From Forficula auricularia (lineage: Eukaryota > Arthropoda > Insecta > Dermaptera > Forficulidae): a stretch of 64,000 bases of DNA. Positions within the stretch are counted from its first letter, which is position 1; every line of letters starts with the position of its first letter. A program made the position numbers and the translations under genes. Under the pieces are notes generated by a model. The model was not told where the DNA came from. It worked only from the letters and a program-made list of their open reading frames with translations, and did not search any database. Positions 11,009-23,109 of this stretch are shown in pieces. The stretch lies in NCBI GenBank assembly GCA_024734495.1, contig JALMQS010000128.1, positions 25,088,711-25,152,710 on the forward strand. The letters run 5' to 3'.

Positions 11009-11447
11009 AATTGTTTTGCAATAAATAAATTTATGTTTTGTAGGTTATGTAGTTAAAAAATGTTTTGAATCGCATAAATTAAATTTCCGAAGTGTTTTAA
11101 AGATATTTAAAATAAATAAAGTATTGTTTTTTTTTTCAATTTGAAGCATCTTAAATTATGTTGAATGGACTTGGGCACTTCAAATTTTATAATGAACCTG
11201 GATGTTAATTTTGAAAGTGGCCTAACTCCATTCTTGATAAGAAAACGCATATTATTATTATTATTCACTTAATAATTGCCCCTATTTTAATAGGAACTAT
11301 AAATGTAACACCCTTAGATACACTTAAGCATTATGACTCATTAGTATCCTATACGTATATTTTTAAATTCATTGAAACGCAAACCCTTAAATATCTGGAA
11401 TTTGAAGATAGATGGATTTAGGCCACTTTCAAAATAAAACGGCTCAT

Positions 11448-12066
11448 TTATTCGTTGACTTTGCAGTTTTTTTATATATAAGTATATATCAATTTTTTGT
11501 AAATAAATAACAAAATAATCTTGAAAAACATTTTTAGTAACGGTTTAGATTTATACTAGAAACCAAACTTTCGTTCATTTTATAATCATTTTCAAGTTTG
11601 TATAATAAAATTTAAACAAAAATAAAAAAATTAAAATAAAAAAAATCATCCCCTTCTTCCATCAAATAAACGAAAGCGCTTATGTTTAGTTAAAACGTTT
11701 TTTTTGACCTTATTCAAGATTATTTTTATTATTTTAATATAGAGGTCAATGCGAAAGATTCATATTTGTAAATATACTGTAAATATGGAAAAATTGAAAT
11801 AACAAATTTTATTTTTAAAACACAAGAAAAATCATCCTTCCTAGCGGTAGCTATTTAAGAGAATATCTAACAGTCTTAAATGGTACATATTCGAATATTG
11901 ACAGTAACTTGATTACGAAAGCTTACATATCGAAGATTTGTAAATGAAAAATAAACTTAGAATATTTTTCTTTATTTTCATTTAACACTCGAAAACTTAT
12001 ATTACTTATATATAGTTTTGAAAACATGCATTTTTAAAATCCGGTCCTTCATTTATGCTAACCCCT
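11448..12066. other. Spacer, nothing recognised
   Basis: AT-rich, with stops in all frames. No repeat boundary seen. Confidence 0.45.
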
Positions 12067-12323
12067 CAAGGGCGGATCCAGGAATTTTTTATGGGGGGGG
12101 GGGGTGAATGTATATAAGGATCTACTTTTTGACTCTCGAAAGTGTGTCCAAGCGGGGGGGTTCAGAGACGCCGCCCCCCCCCCCCACACACACACATAGA
12201 ACTTTATTTTCAATTTTAGAACTTAAAAAAAATGCTTTTTTTTTACAAATTTTTTTGGCAGACACGGGCCTCTATGGGGGGGGTCGGTCGCCCCCCTCCG
12301 CCCCCCCCCTGGATCCGCCCTTG
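12067..12323. mobile_element. hAT-like MITE (copy 2, opposite orientation)
   Basis: The same CAAGGGCGGATCCAGG ends and internal homopolymers as the copy at 10621, but inverted. The flanks (TAACCCCT and CCCAACCC) share only part of an 8-mer, so the target duplication has decayed or one edge moved. Poly-proline open frames here are homopolymer artefacts. Confidence 0.75.
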
Positions 12324-12527
12324 CCCAACCCTGTGCAACTCAGACCTGCATAACTAAGGACAAGTCCGTCACCGTCGAGATTTCACATACCTAATTTTTT
12401 TATCAATATATTTTTAGCCGTTTTTAAGATATTTCGAGATAACTTAGCGAAAGCTTCCACAGTTTAATTGATTTTTTATCTACTTTTTTCTGTCTATTTT
12501 GAGAAATTTAGATTGGAATAGCAAAAT

Positions 12528-13373
12528 AAAAAAAAATAAGCTGACGTGTTCTGATGTGGCCACCCACTTGACTCTACCATACAACCTGGCCCCTCACTTA
12601 TATTTAATATTTAATAAAAATTATTTATAATCATGTAGAGGAGGGGGTTAGTTTTTGCATTTTTAGACTCCTGGGGGCCCACTGATTATGTATACAAAAT
12701 TTGGCTGAATTTGGTACAAGAGCCTAGATATTCATTTTTTGACCATACACCCCCCTCCCCCATTTTGGCCGGTTAGTTTTTGCATTTTTAGACTCCTGGG
12801 GGCCCACTGATTATGTATACAAAATTTGGATGAGTTTCGTACAAGAGCCTAGATATTCATTTTTTGACTCTACACCCCCCCTCCCACTTCGGGCGGTAAG
12901 TTTTTGCATTTTTAGACTTCTGGGGTCTCACTGATTATGTATACAAAATTTGGTTGAGTTTGGTCAAATGGCCCTAGATTTTTTAATTTTTAACCCCCTT
13001 TTCACCTCCCTTAATTTTGGGACAACATGCACCAAAATCTAATCAGCTCTTAATCTCAATGGACCAAATTACATGTGAAATTTGGTTTCGATATTCACAC
13101 TAGTTTTTGAGCTAGCTTGTCCACAAAAATTTGGTAACTCACAGACTAACAGACAACCAGACAGACTAACAGACATTTAGACAAAACAATTATTATCTCG
13201 AAAAATATAATTTTTTCGATGTTCACTTATTAGAGCTTTTTTGTAAGACCGAAATGCCATGGTTTGGCTCAATTTTTTTAATCAAAATAGTTTCAGCCGT
13301 TTTTGAGATATTTCGAAAAAAAGAAGGAAAAACACTTTTTCTGAACATTACAATACTTGGCCATACCCTGTAT
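12528..13373 (-). repeat. Interspersed repeat R1, copy 1, with internal 125 bp tandem units
   Basis: One end reads, on the - strand, TACAGGGTATGGCCAAGTAT and the other TCAAGTGGGTGGCCACATCA. The same ends occur at 53400-54085 (+) and 54426-55004 (-), and a split copy at 15623-16830. Within it a unit starting GTTTTTGCATTTTTAGAC is tandemly repeated at 12651, 12776 and 12900. There is no ORF. Its class is unknown to me. Part of the unit also occurs in the Helitron-like pieces near 18600. Confidence 0.6.
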
Positions 13374-15622
13374 GGTAAAAATAAAAGAATGAAGTACTTT
13401 AAAAAAATTTGAATTCGACTAATCAGAATTTACCCAAAAATTTTGAACTTTGAAAAGGAAATGTTAAGATACGATAAAATATAGTTATCATTGTTTTTTC
13501 AGGAACAATCTATAAATAATTCAATCTATTAATCTGTTATTGAAATATATAAATTAAACAGATATACATGGGAATGTTTAATTAAAACCTAAGTACTTTT
13601 AATTTTAATTTGATATCAGCAAAAATTTCATATTGATTTCCATACATACATTTTTTATCGCTTTTTACATTTTTTGTTTAATATTTAACTGTTTGAAAAG
13701 GTTTATTTTATTATTTTATTTTTTAATGATAATTTACCAAAGAAATTATCCCCCCCCTCTCCTTAAAGTATTGTATATTATGTAATAAAATTTTCTCTGG
13801 CTAAAGCCCAACTCATCGTCTAATTCAAGAACCTTCGAAGAAACAGACTGACCTATAAGGCGGACACTAAGGCAAAGAAAACGTCATCATTGAACCCATT
13901 AAAATATTTTTAGAAAACAAAAATATTTTGAGAAAACTTTCGAGAGATTAACTTTAGCCCATGTTATGTATGTGTTCTTGATTAAATGAGCAGAGCTATT
14001 AATTGAAATAAAGTTGTTAAGATCTATAAAATAATCTTCTAAAATGTAATGTTTCGTAGATATTAGTATTCTCCAAACGTTCAATCTTTGAAAAACAATC
14101 ATCATTTCTTCTTCAAATAATCTAGATTGTATACTTTGTTGATTTCAGATCTCTTTTGATGGACGGACATTCGACGAGTTCCTTGTCTGGACTATTAAAA
14201 CATATTATTAATTTATTAATAATATAATCAAAGAATATTTATATAATAATAGAAAGAGCGATACAACTACTTAATTTATGAAATAAATATAAAAATACAA
14301 CGTTTAAATTAATTGATCTCTCTTATGTGATTACGATGTGTAAATATTATTAAAATTTAATTTAAAAACAAAATAATTAATAAAAACTATTAATTAATAA
14401 TAGCGCGCTAATATAAATAAAAAATATACTAAGAAAACAAAAAGACTGCTGGGTAATGTCCGATTTGAAAATGCCATTCTTTTCTTCTTCTTCATGTCAT
14501 AAATTGTCGTTTCTTGTTTCATTCGAAGCAATAGCAATTTTTTATGTGTTTCTCTATTTTCTCATATAACAAAAATTGAATTGATTTTGTCCAAATTTGG
14601 TAGAATTTTCGAAAAATTAGATAATAACTAATATATATTAATGGTTTGTCCTATTAAAAATTTTTATGAAATACTTTTGAGACTAAATTCTACATAAACA
14701 TTTATAAAATAGTAAAAATTATGGAGTTAGGGGGGACAAAGCGCGCCGGAATTTATGATTTATTTACACTAAATATAATTTCATTTGTTGTTTGAACTTG
14801 ATATTCTTAAAATTTGATTGAGGCCGTGTAGTAAATTATTAAAATATATATATATATCGAAGTATCTACATAAAATATAAAATTTTTCAAGGGACCCCCT
14901 ATTAAATTCATGTGATTTATTAAAACAATTTGAGAAAACATTAAAATTAAAAATTCGATTCCGGGTTCGGATCCGACTCGAGGCATCTGGCTAAAATCTG
15001 AACCAGGGGTAGAGACAAATTAAAAAAATAATAAGTAGTATCGTAAATTGGCTTATGGCTAGGAAGGTCGGAAAAGCCTAAAAAAAAAAAAATGATTTTA
15101 ATGTTTTCGCACTCTTTTAAAAATTTTTGTTATACAACCTTGAAAAGAAGATTTCATGTTAATATTACTTTCAATAACACCATTTTGATACGATATGTGT
15201 TATTCTCAGTGTCTACAGGATTGCATTACGCAATACCCACGATAATAAATCAAGAAAAATTCATAGAAACATCGTTCTGAGAGTGGCAAAATATTTGTAT
15301 TTACAAAACGAAGATTAGCGCTTTCTAGTTTCAGAACTTTCGATTAAAAATAATTGTGCATTAGAAAAAAACATATCGTTATATAAAAAGAAAAACAAAC
15401 AAAAGTTTTCATAAATAAGCCCCACCTTACTGATTGGTTTCAACCTTCTAGGTAGAAGAAAAATATATCAATCGTTTATTAAGTGGCTTGTTATAGAACA
15501 AAACGAATTATTTTATTATGTTCAATTGGGTAAATGAACATGGACCGCCACGTGGTTAAGAGGCGCCTGTATGCAAAAGAAATTACCGCTCTTTTCCTTA
15601 CTAAATTTGTAAATTAAACAAA
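13374..15622. other. Long AT-rich spacer, no gene seen
   Basis: Stops in all frames, runs of A/T, and no convincing splice-bounded exon. Short open frames at 13899-14105 (-) and 15092-15280 (+) lack domains. A scrap with tRNA-like bases (TTCGGATCC near 14965) is too weak to call. Confidence 0.45.
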
Positions 15623-16830
15623 ATGGTCAAATATTGTAATCGTACATGAAAAAAAATTTTTAAGAAAAAAATAAAACCGACTTCAAAAAAATTAAATGCA
15701 ACAAATAAAATACATTAAAAGGTATAAAATAATTATTATCTTATTTAGTTACAACTAAACGACGAAATATTAACATGAAATTAGTTTTTGAAGTCGGTGC
15801 CAAACAAACTATACCTATAAGCGAGCGTAACCACCAAACGTAGGTACTAAGTAAGATCCGTCGAGTGCGATTCATAAAAGGTATATGTTTGACACCGACT
15901 TAAAAAAGTAATTTCATGTTAATATTTCGTCGTTTAGTTGTAACTAAATAAGATAATAATTATTTTATACCTTTTAGTGTATTTTATTTGTTGCATTTAA
16001 TTTTTTTGAAGTCGGTTTTATTTTTTTCTTAAAAATTTTTATTTTTCTCTTTTTAGTGATGTTATTAATAGTGATCCTATCATCAGAACTTGACCAAATT
16101 AATACTGCACCATCCCTAAGATACCCCCTTTCCAATAAAAAAAGAATCATCGAAATCGGTTCATAAACAAAGAAGTTAGTCCTGAACAAACATAACTAAA
16201 AAGGTCTAATACCTATAAAAAAAATGGGACCAATCGGAAGGTAGACTGGACCCAATGCAATTTTTTTTCAAAATCGGTTCACAATTGGCGGAGATATGAG
16301 GTAACATAGGCACAAAAAAAAATTCAGTCGAATAGAGAACCTCCTCCTTTTTTTGAAGTCGGTTAAAAAGGTTTTTTTTTTAGTTTTTTTCTAAATATCT
16401 CAAAAATAGTTGAAACTATTTTGATTAAAAAAAAAATTACGCGAAGCTATGGCGTTTTAGTCTACAAAAAACCCTAATGAGTGAACATCGAAAAAAATTA
16501 AATTTTACGAGATATCAATTATTTTGTAAAAATGTTTAGTAAATTAACAAATATTGTGCAAAAACTAGTGTGAATATCAAAATGAAATTTCACATGTAGT
16601 TTTGGTGCATCAAGATTAAGAGCTGATTAGATTTTGGTTGAAATCGAACAAAAAATTAATAAGGGGGAGGGGTTAAAAAATTAAAATTATAAAATTTTCC
16701 AAACAAGAAAAATGAAACATAACTATAAAATGAACGTGTAATAAAAAAAAGATTTATTATTTTTTTTCGGCGTCCAAAATTGGGGGGAGGTTTCAAAAAA
16801 TAGAACTATCTCAATATAAGTATTAGACCA
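15623..16830 (+). repeat. Repeat R1 copy 2, split by a palindromic insertion
   Basis: The left piece (15623-15661, GGTCAAATATTGTAATCGTA) and the right piece (16369-16830, with GTTGAAACTATTTTGATTAA) are the two halves of one R1 copy, compared with 53400-53760. The ACCGACTTC element at 15662-16368 was inserted into it. Confidence 0.55.
15655..16368. mobile_element. ACCGACTTC palindromic element, copy 1
   Basis: Arms at about 15655-15815 and 15875-16045 form a long hairpin. The string ACCGACTTC or its complement occurs at 15674, 15798, 15895, 16008 and 16357, marking the ends and the inner edges. A 320 bp tail (16046-16368) follows, ending CCTCCTTTTTTTGAAGTCGG. Related copies are at 23848-24351 and 55824-56770. 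No ORF lies inside. Similar sequence is common in insect genomes as I recall, but I cannot assign a superfamily. Confidence 0.65.
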
Positions 16831-16833
16831 GGG

Positions 16834-17688
16834 GTGTCCAACCTTTTGACTTAGACGGGCCACATTTGAAGAAAAAAATTAAATAAAAATATTATAATTC
16901 TATTGATTGATATTTTGTTATTCAAAAAAGATAGTTAATAATGTAGAAATAAGAACTTTATTATTTTTTGAGTTCATAGTGAACTTCTAATTTTACTTTT
17001 CTTAAATTTTGTAGCTACTTGAAAATAGCTTCTCGTATATGTAAATACATTACCTACATATTTACAAAAAATGATATTATGTATTAGTATTTGTTTATAT
17101 TTTTCCTGGCTAGATAATTAATATAATTATTGAATGGGATTAAAGAAGGATATGAGGAATGATAATTTATTTTTTAAAAGGTTCACAGATATAATAATCC
17201 CCTCACTATCCATTATCTATTGACATGTAAAAACGTGCAAAGATCAGAAAAGACAAGTCCTGTCAAGTTTTAGTCCAGGAGAGAAATTATCAATTAATTG
17301 TTATTCTTCTAGAAAATCCCAATTCCCCTGTCTCCTTGTACTAGAATGATATCACTATAGGCTTGGTTAGTGTTGTAGCCTCGTAGCATATAAATTACTG
17401 AAATAATAAATATTTTAGAAAATATGAGAAGAAGAATTTTTAAATATTCGAAACTTCATTATTTTTTTTTATCTCATATAGTTGAGCTTATAATTTTGCT
17501 TTTAGTGAATTTTATTCTTGAAAAAAGGTTCACGTATTATACAAATGTACATTCATATTTTGAAAAAGGGAATAAATATATCTCTACATATAAATCTCAA
17601 CGTTTTAAGGAAGTATGTGATTTTATGTTGGGCCACACTCATTGCAGTGCTGGGCGCATGCGGCCCGCAGGTCACGAGTTGGGCAGCC
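16834..17688. mobile_element. hAT-type element, decayed
   Basis: It starts CAGGGGTGTCCAACCTTTTG and ends with the inverted GTTGGGCAGCCCT preceded by GGCCCGCAGG. These ends are the classic form of Charlie-like hAT elements. The flanking 8 bp (TATTAGAC and TATTATTT) match only partly. The 850 bp interior is AT-rich and has no transposase I recognise. Confidence 0.55.
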
Positions 17689-17821
17689 CTATTATTTATT
17701 TATTTATTTATTAATGATGTAATATACATAGGTCAGACCCTTGTAATGTACATTCAAGAGAAAAAAAGTGACAAATATAGGAATTAACAATATATAGAAA
17801 TATAAAATACAAAATACAAAA

Positions 17822-18185
17822 TTACAGGCTATAATATTAACATGATATAGCTACAGTGAGTCCAGACAAAAAGCGGGCAGCAGAGGATGGTTGTCTTAGG
17901 GCACAGTCGTGGGGCTGTGATCTCAAATGACCTCGATCTGAGGGCAGTCTGATATCGCGGACATACCAGGGCTCTTGATCTTAATGAAGGACCAGGGGTA
18001 AGTAGTTCCGCCAAATAGGAAGGAGACCCCGATATAAGGAACCTATGGACAAACCTCAGGTATCTAACCTTTAGATAATTAGGTAGCCTGAAGTCTAATA
18101 CCTCTACTACCCGCTCAGAAATATGATCCATATGGCCCAGGTTGTAAATGTATACTAGACCCTTTAAACAATTTGTAGAATGCAC
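17822..18185 (-). pseudogene. LINE C-terminal fragment (minus strand)
   Basis: The antisense frame from 18185 reads LKVRYLRFVHRFLISG, then SPSYLAELLTPGPSLRSR and SFEITAPRL, the segment near the C-terminus of CR1/jockey-like reverse transcriptases (usually ...SPSYL..L... then ..APRLWNSLP). The piece starts and stops abruptly, with no RT catalytic core, so it is a truncated relic. Confidence 0.6.
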
Positions 18186-18416
18186 CCTATATGGCCTTAT
18201 GAAAATGACTCACTATGTGAAATTGATATTGACCCAAAAGACGGTGGGGGTTCAAAAATATTTTCAAACAAAAATCGAAGAAAGCAGATATTACATACTA
18301 CTAAAGGGCATTTGTGCCTCCCTCTGTATGTACCTACCTATGTACCTAAGTCCGTCCCCCAACAAAAACAGTGGTCATGCTTACCAATTTAAGTGAAATT
18401 ATCTATATATATAAAA

Positions 18417-19121
18417 CTAGCTGCAAGGCCCGGCTTCCTGGACACCCCCCCCCCGCACCATCCCACTACGCCTCTGGACCTTCACCTGAACCCCACACTC
18501 CACCCTGCACCCCTCCGCACCCCACCCCACTACGCCCCTGGACCCTCTCCTGGCCCCCATTCCACCCTGCACCCTCCTCCCCCGCCCCCACCTCACCCCG
18601 CACACAGTTTTTGCATTTATAGCCTTCTAGTGACCCACAGATTATGTATACAAAATTTGGTTGAGTTTGCTCCGAGGACAAGAATTTGCATTTTTTCACC
18701 CCCCCCCTTTTTGGGTGTTTTTTGATGGAATTTTTTCAAACAAAAGTTGTCAGAAATCACATCCCCTACAACTTTGCTTATAATTAAATTTGCCGTAGAG
18801 TTAATAGATTAGGAGTTATTTGATAATTTTCAATCGTGCGCTCCCCCTAACCCCTCTTTGAGGTCAAAATATCATAACCTTATATAGCTATAAATGTAAG
18901 TTAGAAGACATCTGATGCAAATATGAATTTTCTTAGTAATCCCTTCAGCCGTTTTTACGTGAATCGTGAGCAACTTTTCGCGGAAACAATAACAACATAC
19001 AGACAGACAGGAATTTTGTTGAGGGTGTTTTAGTTCATAACTTTGCTTGAAACGTGTGCAACCAAAATTTGGCGTGATTTGGAACAATGTACAGACAAAT
19101 CTTTAATTTGATATATATAGA
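18417..19121 (-). mobile_element. Helitron-like element, minus orientation
   Basis: Read on the - strand it starts TCTATATATAT just after an A (19121-19122) and ends GCCTTGCAGCTAG before a T (18417-18420): the TC...CTRR termini and A|T target expected for Helitrons. The 3' side is very C/G-biased (18440-18600). No Rep/helicase gene, so non-autonomous. A 5' end scrap TCTATATATATAAAA abuts it at 18402. Confidence 0.6.
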
Positions 19122-19251
19122 TTAAGGTTTTGTCTGTATATTGGGGTGGTGGTGTAATTGGGGGTGCTGGGTGGGTTTCGGGGGGGGGGGGAGTAAGGTT
19201 CGAGTGATGGGGGTCCAGGGGTCGTCATGGTTAACAATTTAAATGAAATTA

Positions 19252-19375
19252 TCTATATATATAAAATTAAGATTTTGTCTGTATATTGGGGTGGTGGGGT
19301 GGGTGGGGTGCTGAGTGGATTTCGGCTGGTCCCCTGAATAGCAAGAGGGTCGGCGAAGGCGGGCCTTGCAGCTAG
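19252..19375 (+). mobile_element. Short Helitron-like element (124 bp)
   Basis: It starts TCTATATATATAAAATTAAG after an A and ends AAGGCGGGCCTTGCAGCTAG before a T. AAGGC-GG-GCCTT is a perfect 5 bp hairpin about 4 bases before CTAG, the textbook Helitron 3' signal. It carries no coding sequence. The same 5' start recurs at 19118 and 18402. Confidence 0.65.
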
Positions 19376-20134
19376 TTTCTAATCAAATAGTCTCATAATT
19401 AAAAGGAGATATTTATTATTAATTGCTAATATGTCCAAAATTAAGAGGGGGAGCTTTCGTAAATAATTATTATAAATTATTTTATTAAATATTAAATATA
19501 AGAGAGGGGCCGGTGTATGGTAAAGCATTGTGGATGACCACATCATCTTATTTCTTATAAATAATTTTAGAAATTGAATCTTGAAAAAATTGCCCCCCAG
19601 ATGTAGCTCCAAGCGGGGGGTATGCCTTGTGGGTGGGTTCTTCTGCGCTGGTTCCCCGCGATTCCGCCACTACACCCCGTCCCCCCTTGGCCAGAGGCCC
19701 TACTGGCTCGCTGGCTCACTTCCTCAGTGCCTCACCGCCTCACTGGCTCAATTGCGAGATTCGATCTCTCTCTTGACATCCTAACACCCACACAGCTAAT
19801 TCGTCATTCATTATGGTAAGCGACTGACTGCATCCTTGGCCTTGACCATAGTCATTAGTGTACTTTTATTTTCATTCGATGAGCACAACTATTTGATTTT
19901 TTGAAATTGATCGCGATTGATTTTGCTGACACTTTATTTATCAATGAAAGAAAGAAGCAATTCTTTCTCAAAATAATTAATTATCTGGTATTAGGAAACA
20001 TTCAGGGAGATATAAAATTAACCGGATTATTTTCATTCCCACAATTATTATTATTATTTTTTTTTTGTTCATAGATCATGGTATTTATTGGTTCGACGTG
20101 AAACATATTAAAAAAAATTAAAATTAATTCAGAA
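19376..20134. other. Spacer with a GC-rich patch
   Basis: 19590-19800 is unusually GC-rich for the region (for example GCGGGGGGTATGCCTTGTGG), but no domain is visible in its short open frames. The rest is AT-rich. Confidence 0.4.
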
Positions 20135-20955
20135 TTTTTTTGTTTTGTCAAGAGTAGCAGAGTTGTTGGTTCATGAAGAGAAATCAATAAGGTTGTCCTC
20201 TGCTTGATGCAAATAAACATAAATATATATTTATACACAATTGGGTATTTGAACCCATGAGAAATAACAAATAAAATATTAATGTAGTTTTTTCACAAAT
20301 GCAAAAATTCAAGAAGTCTTTGAAACTTGGGATATAAGTCATTAAAAGCATAATAAACACACTGTTAAAATTTGAAGACGATTTACCACACCAAACATGA
20401 AATAATTTCAATTAAAAATGACATTTTTTACATAGGCTAGATTGGGAAAGGGTGGGAAAATGATTATTATTTTTTTTTTTCATTGAAATACTTTCATCAT
20501 CTTGATGAAAAACTAATATTTGTTAGAATAATATATTTGGAGTAATTTAAAAATATTTTTTAATTATTTACCTCGTAGTTTGATAAAAAATAAAAAAAAA
20601 AACATATTTGGGGGATTATTTTTAGCGGAGGGGATATAAGATCAATGGCTTGGAAACGATCCATTCATAAAGAGAATATAGTAGTAGTACAGTCACGTTA
20701 AAAAAACATAACCTAAAATTTTAGCACCGTTCATATTTATAGAGTGGTTACGAGGCTAAAACTTTTTGTGTGGATTGTCACGAAAGAACCTCCTTAAAAG
20801 ACTGATGATGAAGGTCAAAACTTCGAAACTATTATCTCTAACATACGAATTATATATATAGATCTTCGATATATTTACATAGTATATGTATATAAATGTA
20901 GATAAATGTTTATTTACATCAAGCAACCTCATTGATTTCTCTTCATGAAAAAATT
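20135..20955. mobile_element. Inverted-end element hosting a TTAA element
   Basis: 20172-20220 (TTCATGAAGAGAAATCAATA, then TCTGCTTGATG) is mirrored at 20903-20950 (CATCAAGC, then TTGATTTCTCTTCATGAA). The same end sequence bounds 59545-60850. The TTAA-flanked element at 20283-20793 lies inside. No ORF. Confidence 0.5.
20283..20793. mobile_element. TTAA-flanked element, copy 2
   Basis: Homologous along its whole length to 7810-8332. TTAA lies at 20279-20282 and 20794-20797. The left end is mutated (TGTAGTTTTTTC). Confidence 0.75.
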
Positions 20956-21035
20956 AAAAGTACATTTTTAGATAGTTTTCAAAAATATTTGTAAATCCTA
21001 ACTAAATTATTTAAGTAGAAAATCATAGATCAAAG

Positions 21036-21165
21036 ATGGTGTCATCTATTAATTCCGATGGAGTGGAATATTTTTAATTATATGTCAGAGGGGTTGTTTT
21101 TCACCCCCTCGGGAATCGAACCCGAGTGCCAGTAACAGCAATCCGGGCCACCTGGCTCATTTCTT
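21036..21165 (-). repeat. tRNA-derived SINE, copy 1
   Basis: On the - strand 21108-21126 forms a perfect T-arm: stem CTCGGG/CCCGAG around loop TTCGATT, i.e. an intact RNA polymerase III B box. Upstream (GAGCCAGGTGGCC) is a degenerate A-box region. Downstream sequence is shared with copies near 25905-26020 and 34385-34540, ending GATGACACCATC. The rest of the cloverleaf does not fold, so this is a SINE head rather than a tRNA gene. Confidence 0.6.
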
Positions 21166-21492
21166 CAAAATTAATATCTTTCATAAATTATTTAATTACA
21201 AATGGTTTCTGTAATCTAGAAATGATAAATGATAAATTTTCTGAATATCCATATTATCTATGTTTTAATGTTCTTTGTCAGTTTTTTGAGAAATTATTTT
21301 ATTTGTGATCAGATTATTTTAATTTTTTTAATTTCAGGTATATATCAAAATAAATTTAATTCCAACCTTTCTTATTTATGATTTAAGACTTTTTCAAAGT
21401 CTTTAATTGATAGGTTGTTTAAATATATACTGTTAATCAATCCAAATTGATATTAAACATATTAATTCGATGTCACAATTTGTTTGATAATA

Positions 21493-21685
21493 CAGTAAAC
21501 TCTCGTTTATCCTCGAAATTGGGTGGCGCGGCGGCTATCGCGGATAACCCGCAAAAAAGTACACAAATCAACACAAAAATGTTTTTGAAAAAATGTTTAT
21601 TCACAGTAGAAGCAGGTTTAAAAATTTATTATTTTACAAGTTAAACTTATGTATGTGCGCAGAGCGGATAAACGAGAGTTGAATG
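21493..21685. mobile_element. pogo/Tigger-like MITE
   Basis: The ends CAGTAAACTCTCGTTTATCC and, inverted, CATTCAACTCTCGTTTATCC match at 18 of 20 bases. TA lies directly outside on both sides (21491-21492, 21686-21687). The TIR form and TA target fit pogo/Tigger elements of the Tc1/mariner superfamily. At 193 bp it has no coding capacity. Confidence 0.7.
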
Positions 21686-22194
21686 TATTGAGTTAACTAT
21701 AAGCGTATTTGTCAGTAAAGATAACATTTTTAATGAGTCGTAAACTTTCAATTAAGAAATTGAAAAGGTCATAAATAGAAAAGACGAAACTTCGTAATTA
21801 GTTATTAATTTATTTTTTTTATTTTCTTTCCCAACCAACAAATTCATATTTAGAATTTATTTATTACCCAGTAAGTTCATTTTTTTCAATTTCCATAAAT
21901 TCAATTCAATAAAATAATAGATATATTATATCTCTTTAAATAGAGTTGAACAACATGCTGAGCGTTGAGAGAGCAGCCCAGTGTTTTATATTAAGAATTG
22001 GAAAGTGAAATGATAAATAAACCCTATAGTATAGTTTAAAATAACACGGATCAGAGAGCTCTCTTCTCTTACACAGGTCGACAAAAATTTGTACCCGTAA
22101 ACCTAACAATGGATTCAAGTAGAGTTTTATAAGCTGATTATCATGCAATTTCTCGATTTTTTACATCAGGTTAGAGTTTCGAGATATTATCGTT

Positions 22195-22597
22195 CAAAAC
22201 GACGAAAAAGGCCATTTTGACCTTATTTTCGAGTCCCATTAGATATTAAACAGCAATATTTGAAATCAAAATATTTCATTTACGTAATAGCAAACAGCTT
22301 CCTCTTTGATTTTCAAATTGCCACTTGATTTTAGCTCAATTAGAACTCGAGTTATAACTAAAAAACTAAAACTAAGTGATTATAAAGGATAATAAACATA
22401 GATAAAAACATATGGTCTTAGTTTTTTAGTTATAACACGAGTTCTAATTGAGTTACAAACAAGTGGTAATTTGAAAATCAAAGAGGAAACTGTTTTTTAT
22501 TACGTCAACAAAATCTTGTGATTTCAAATATTGCTGTCTAATATCTAATGGAATTCGAAAGTAGGTCAAAATGGCCTTTTTCGTCGTTTATTATTAT
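22195..22597. repeat. Long palindrome (about 400 bp)
   Basis: 22197-22377 is the inverted image of about 22415-22595, with arms starting AAAACGACGAAAAAGGCCAT and a 40 bp spacer. No ORF. Probably a foldback-type element. Confidence 0.7.
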
Positions 22598-23109
22598 TAT
22601 ACCCTCTACAAAAGCAAACTTTATATGGAATATAGGTATTTTTCCTTTATTTTGATGCACAATGAATAAAAAAATCATGAAATAAATCTTAGGATAAGGA
22701 AAAAAATTTTTTTCGACTTGTGCTATTTACTATTATTATTTAACGATTTGCAAAGCCATCCGTGTAAGTTATTAAAATATTATTCCAATAAAAAGAGCAA
22801 AAACGAATAAATACAATTATACAATACCTAATATTATTATTCAGATTCTTTAGTTTATTTAAATATAAATAAATAAATTCACAACTAGAAAGAATATTTT
22901 TATTATTTTCTAAAAACTTTTTTAAAACATTTTTTTTCTTGTTATTTTCTGTTTGCTAAAAAAGAATAACGAGGCAAAAATAATGACCGAAAAATTAAGT
23001 ATTTTTGCACTTATTCATCATTATTCTTATCTAATAAAGTCCAAAAGCATTTTGTAGTATATTTTAGTACTAGTTTTTGGGCAAATTTTTTTTTATATAT
23101 GGGTACAAA

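Larger units (their letters stand above)
10046..11447 (+). mobile_element. TIR-bounded element carrying a DUF7869-type remnant
   Basis: The left end (GAGCCGTATATTTTGAAAG, 10048-10066) is mirrored at about 11408-11447 (complement of GAGCCGTTTTATTTTGAAAG). Both continue with GCCTAARTCCAT. The core TGAAAGTRGCCTAA also occurs inside at 10231 and 11213. Between the ends lies a decayed coding region of DUF7869 type (10259-11008), interrupted by a 287 bp hAT-like MITE at 10621-10907. The shared end core links it to the 260 bp MITE at 7046-7305. The outer limits are judged by eye. Confidence 0.5.

Noticed and set aside
10572..12353. Open frames with poly-proline or poly-glycine near 10572-10924 and 12108-12353
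   Set aside because: They come from the G/C runs of the hAT-like MITEs.
17424..17787. Open frames inside the hAT-type element
   Set aside because: Low-complexity translation with no transposase motif; they run into the element's inverted end.
18371..18725. Overlapping proline- or glycine-rich open frames on both strands
   Set aside because: Products of C/G homopolymer sequence in a Helitron-like element. Frames exist in all directions and carry no domain.
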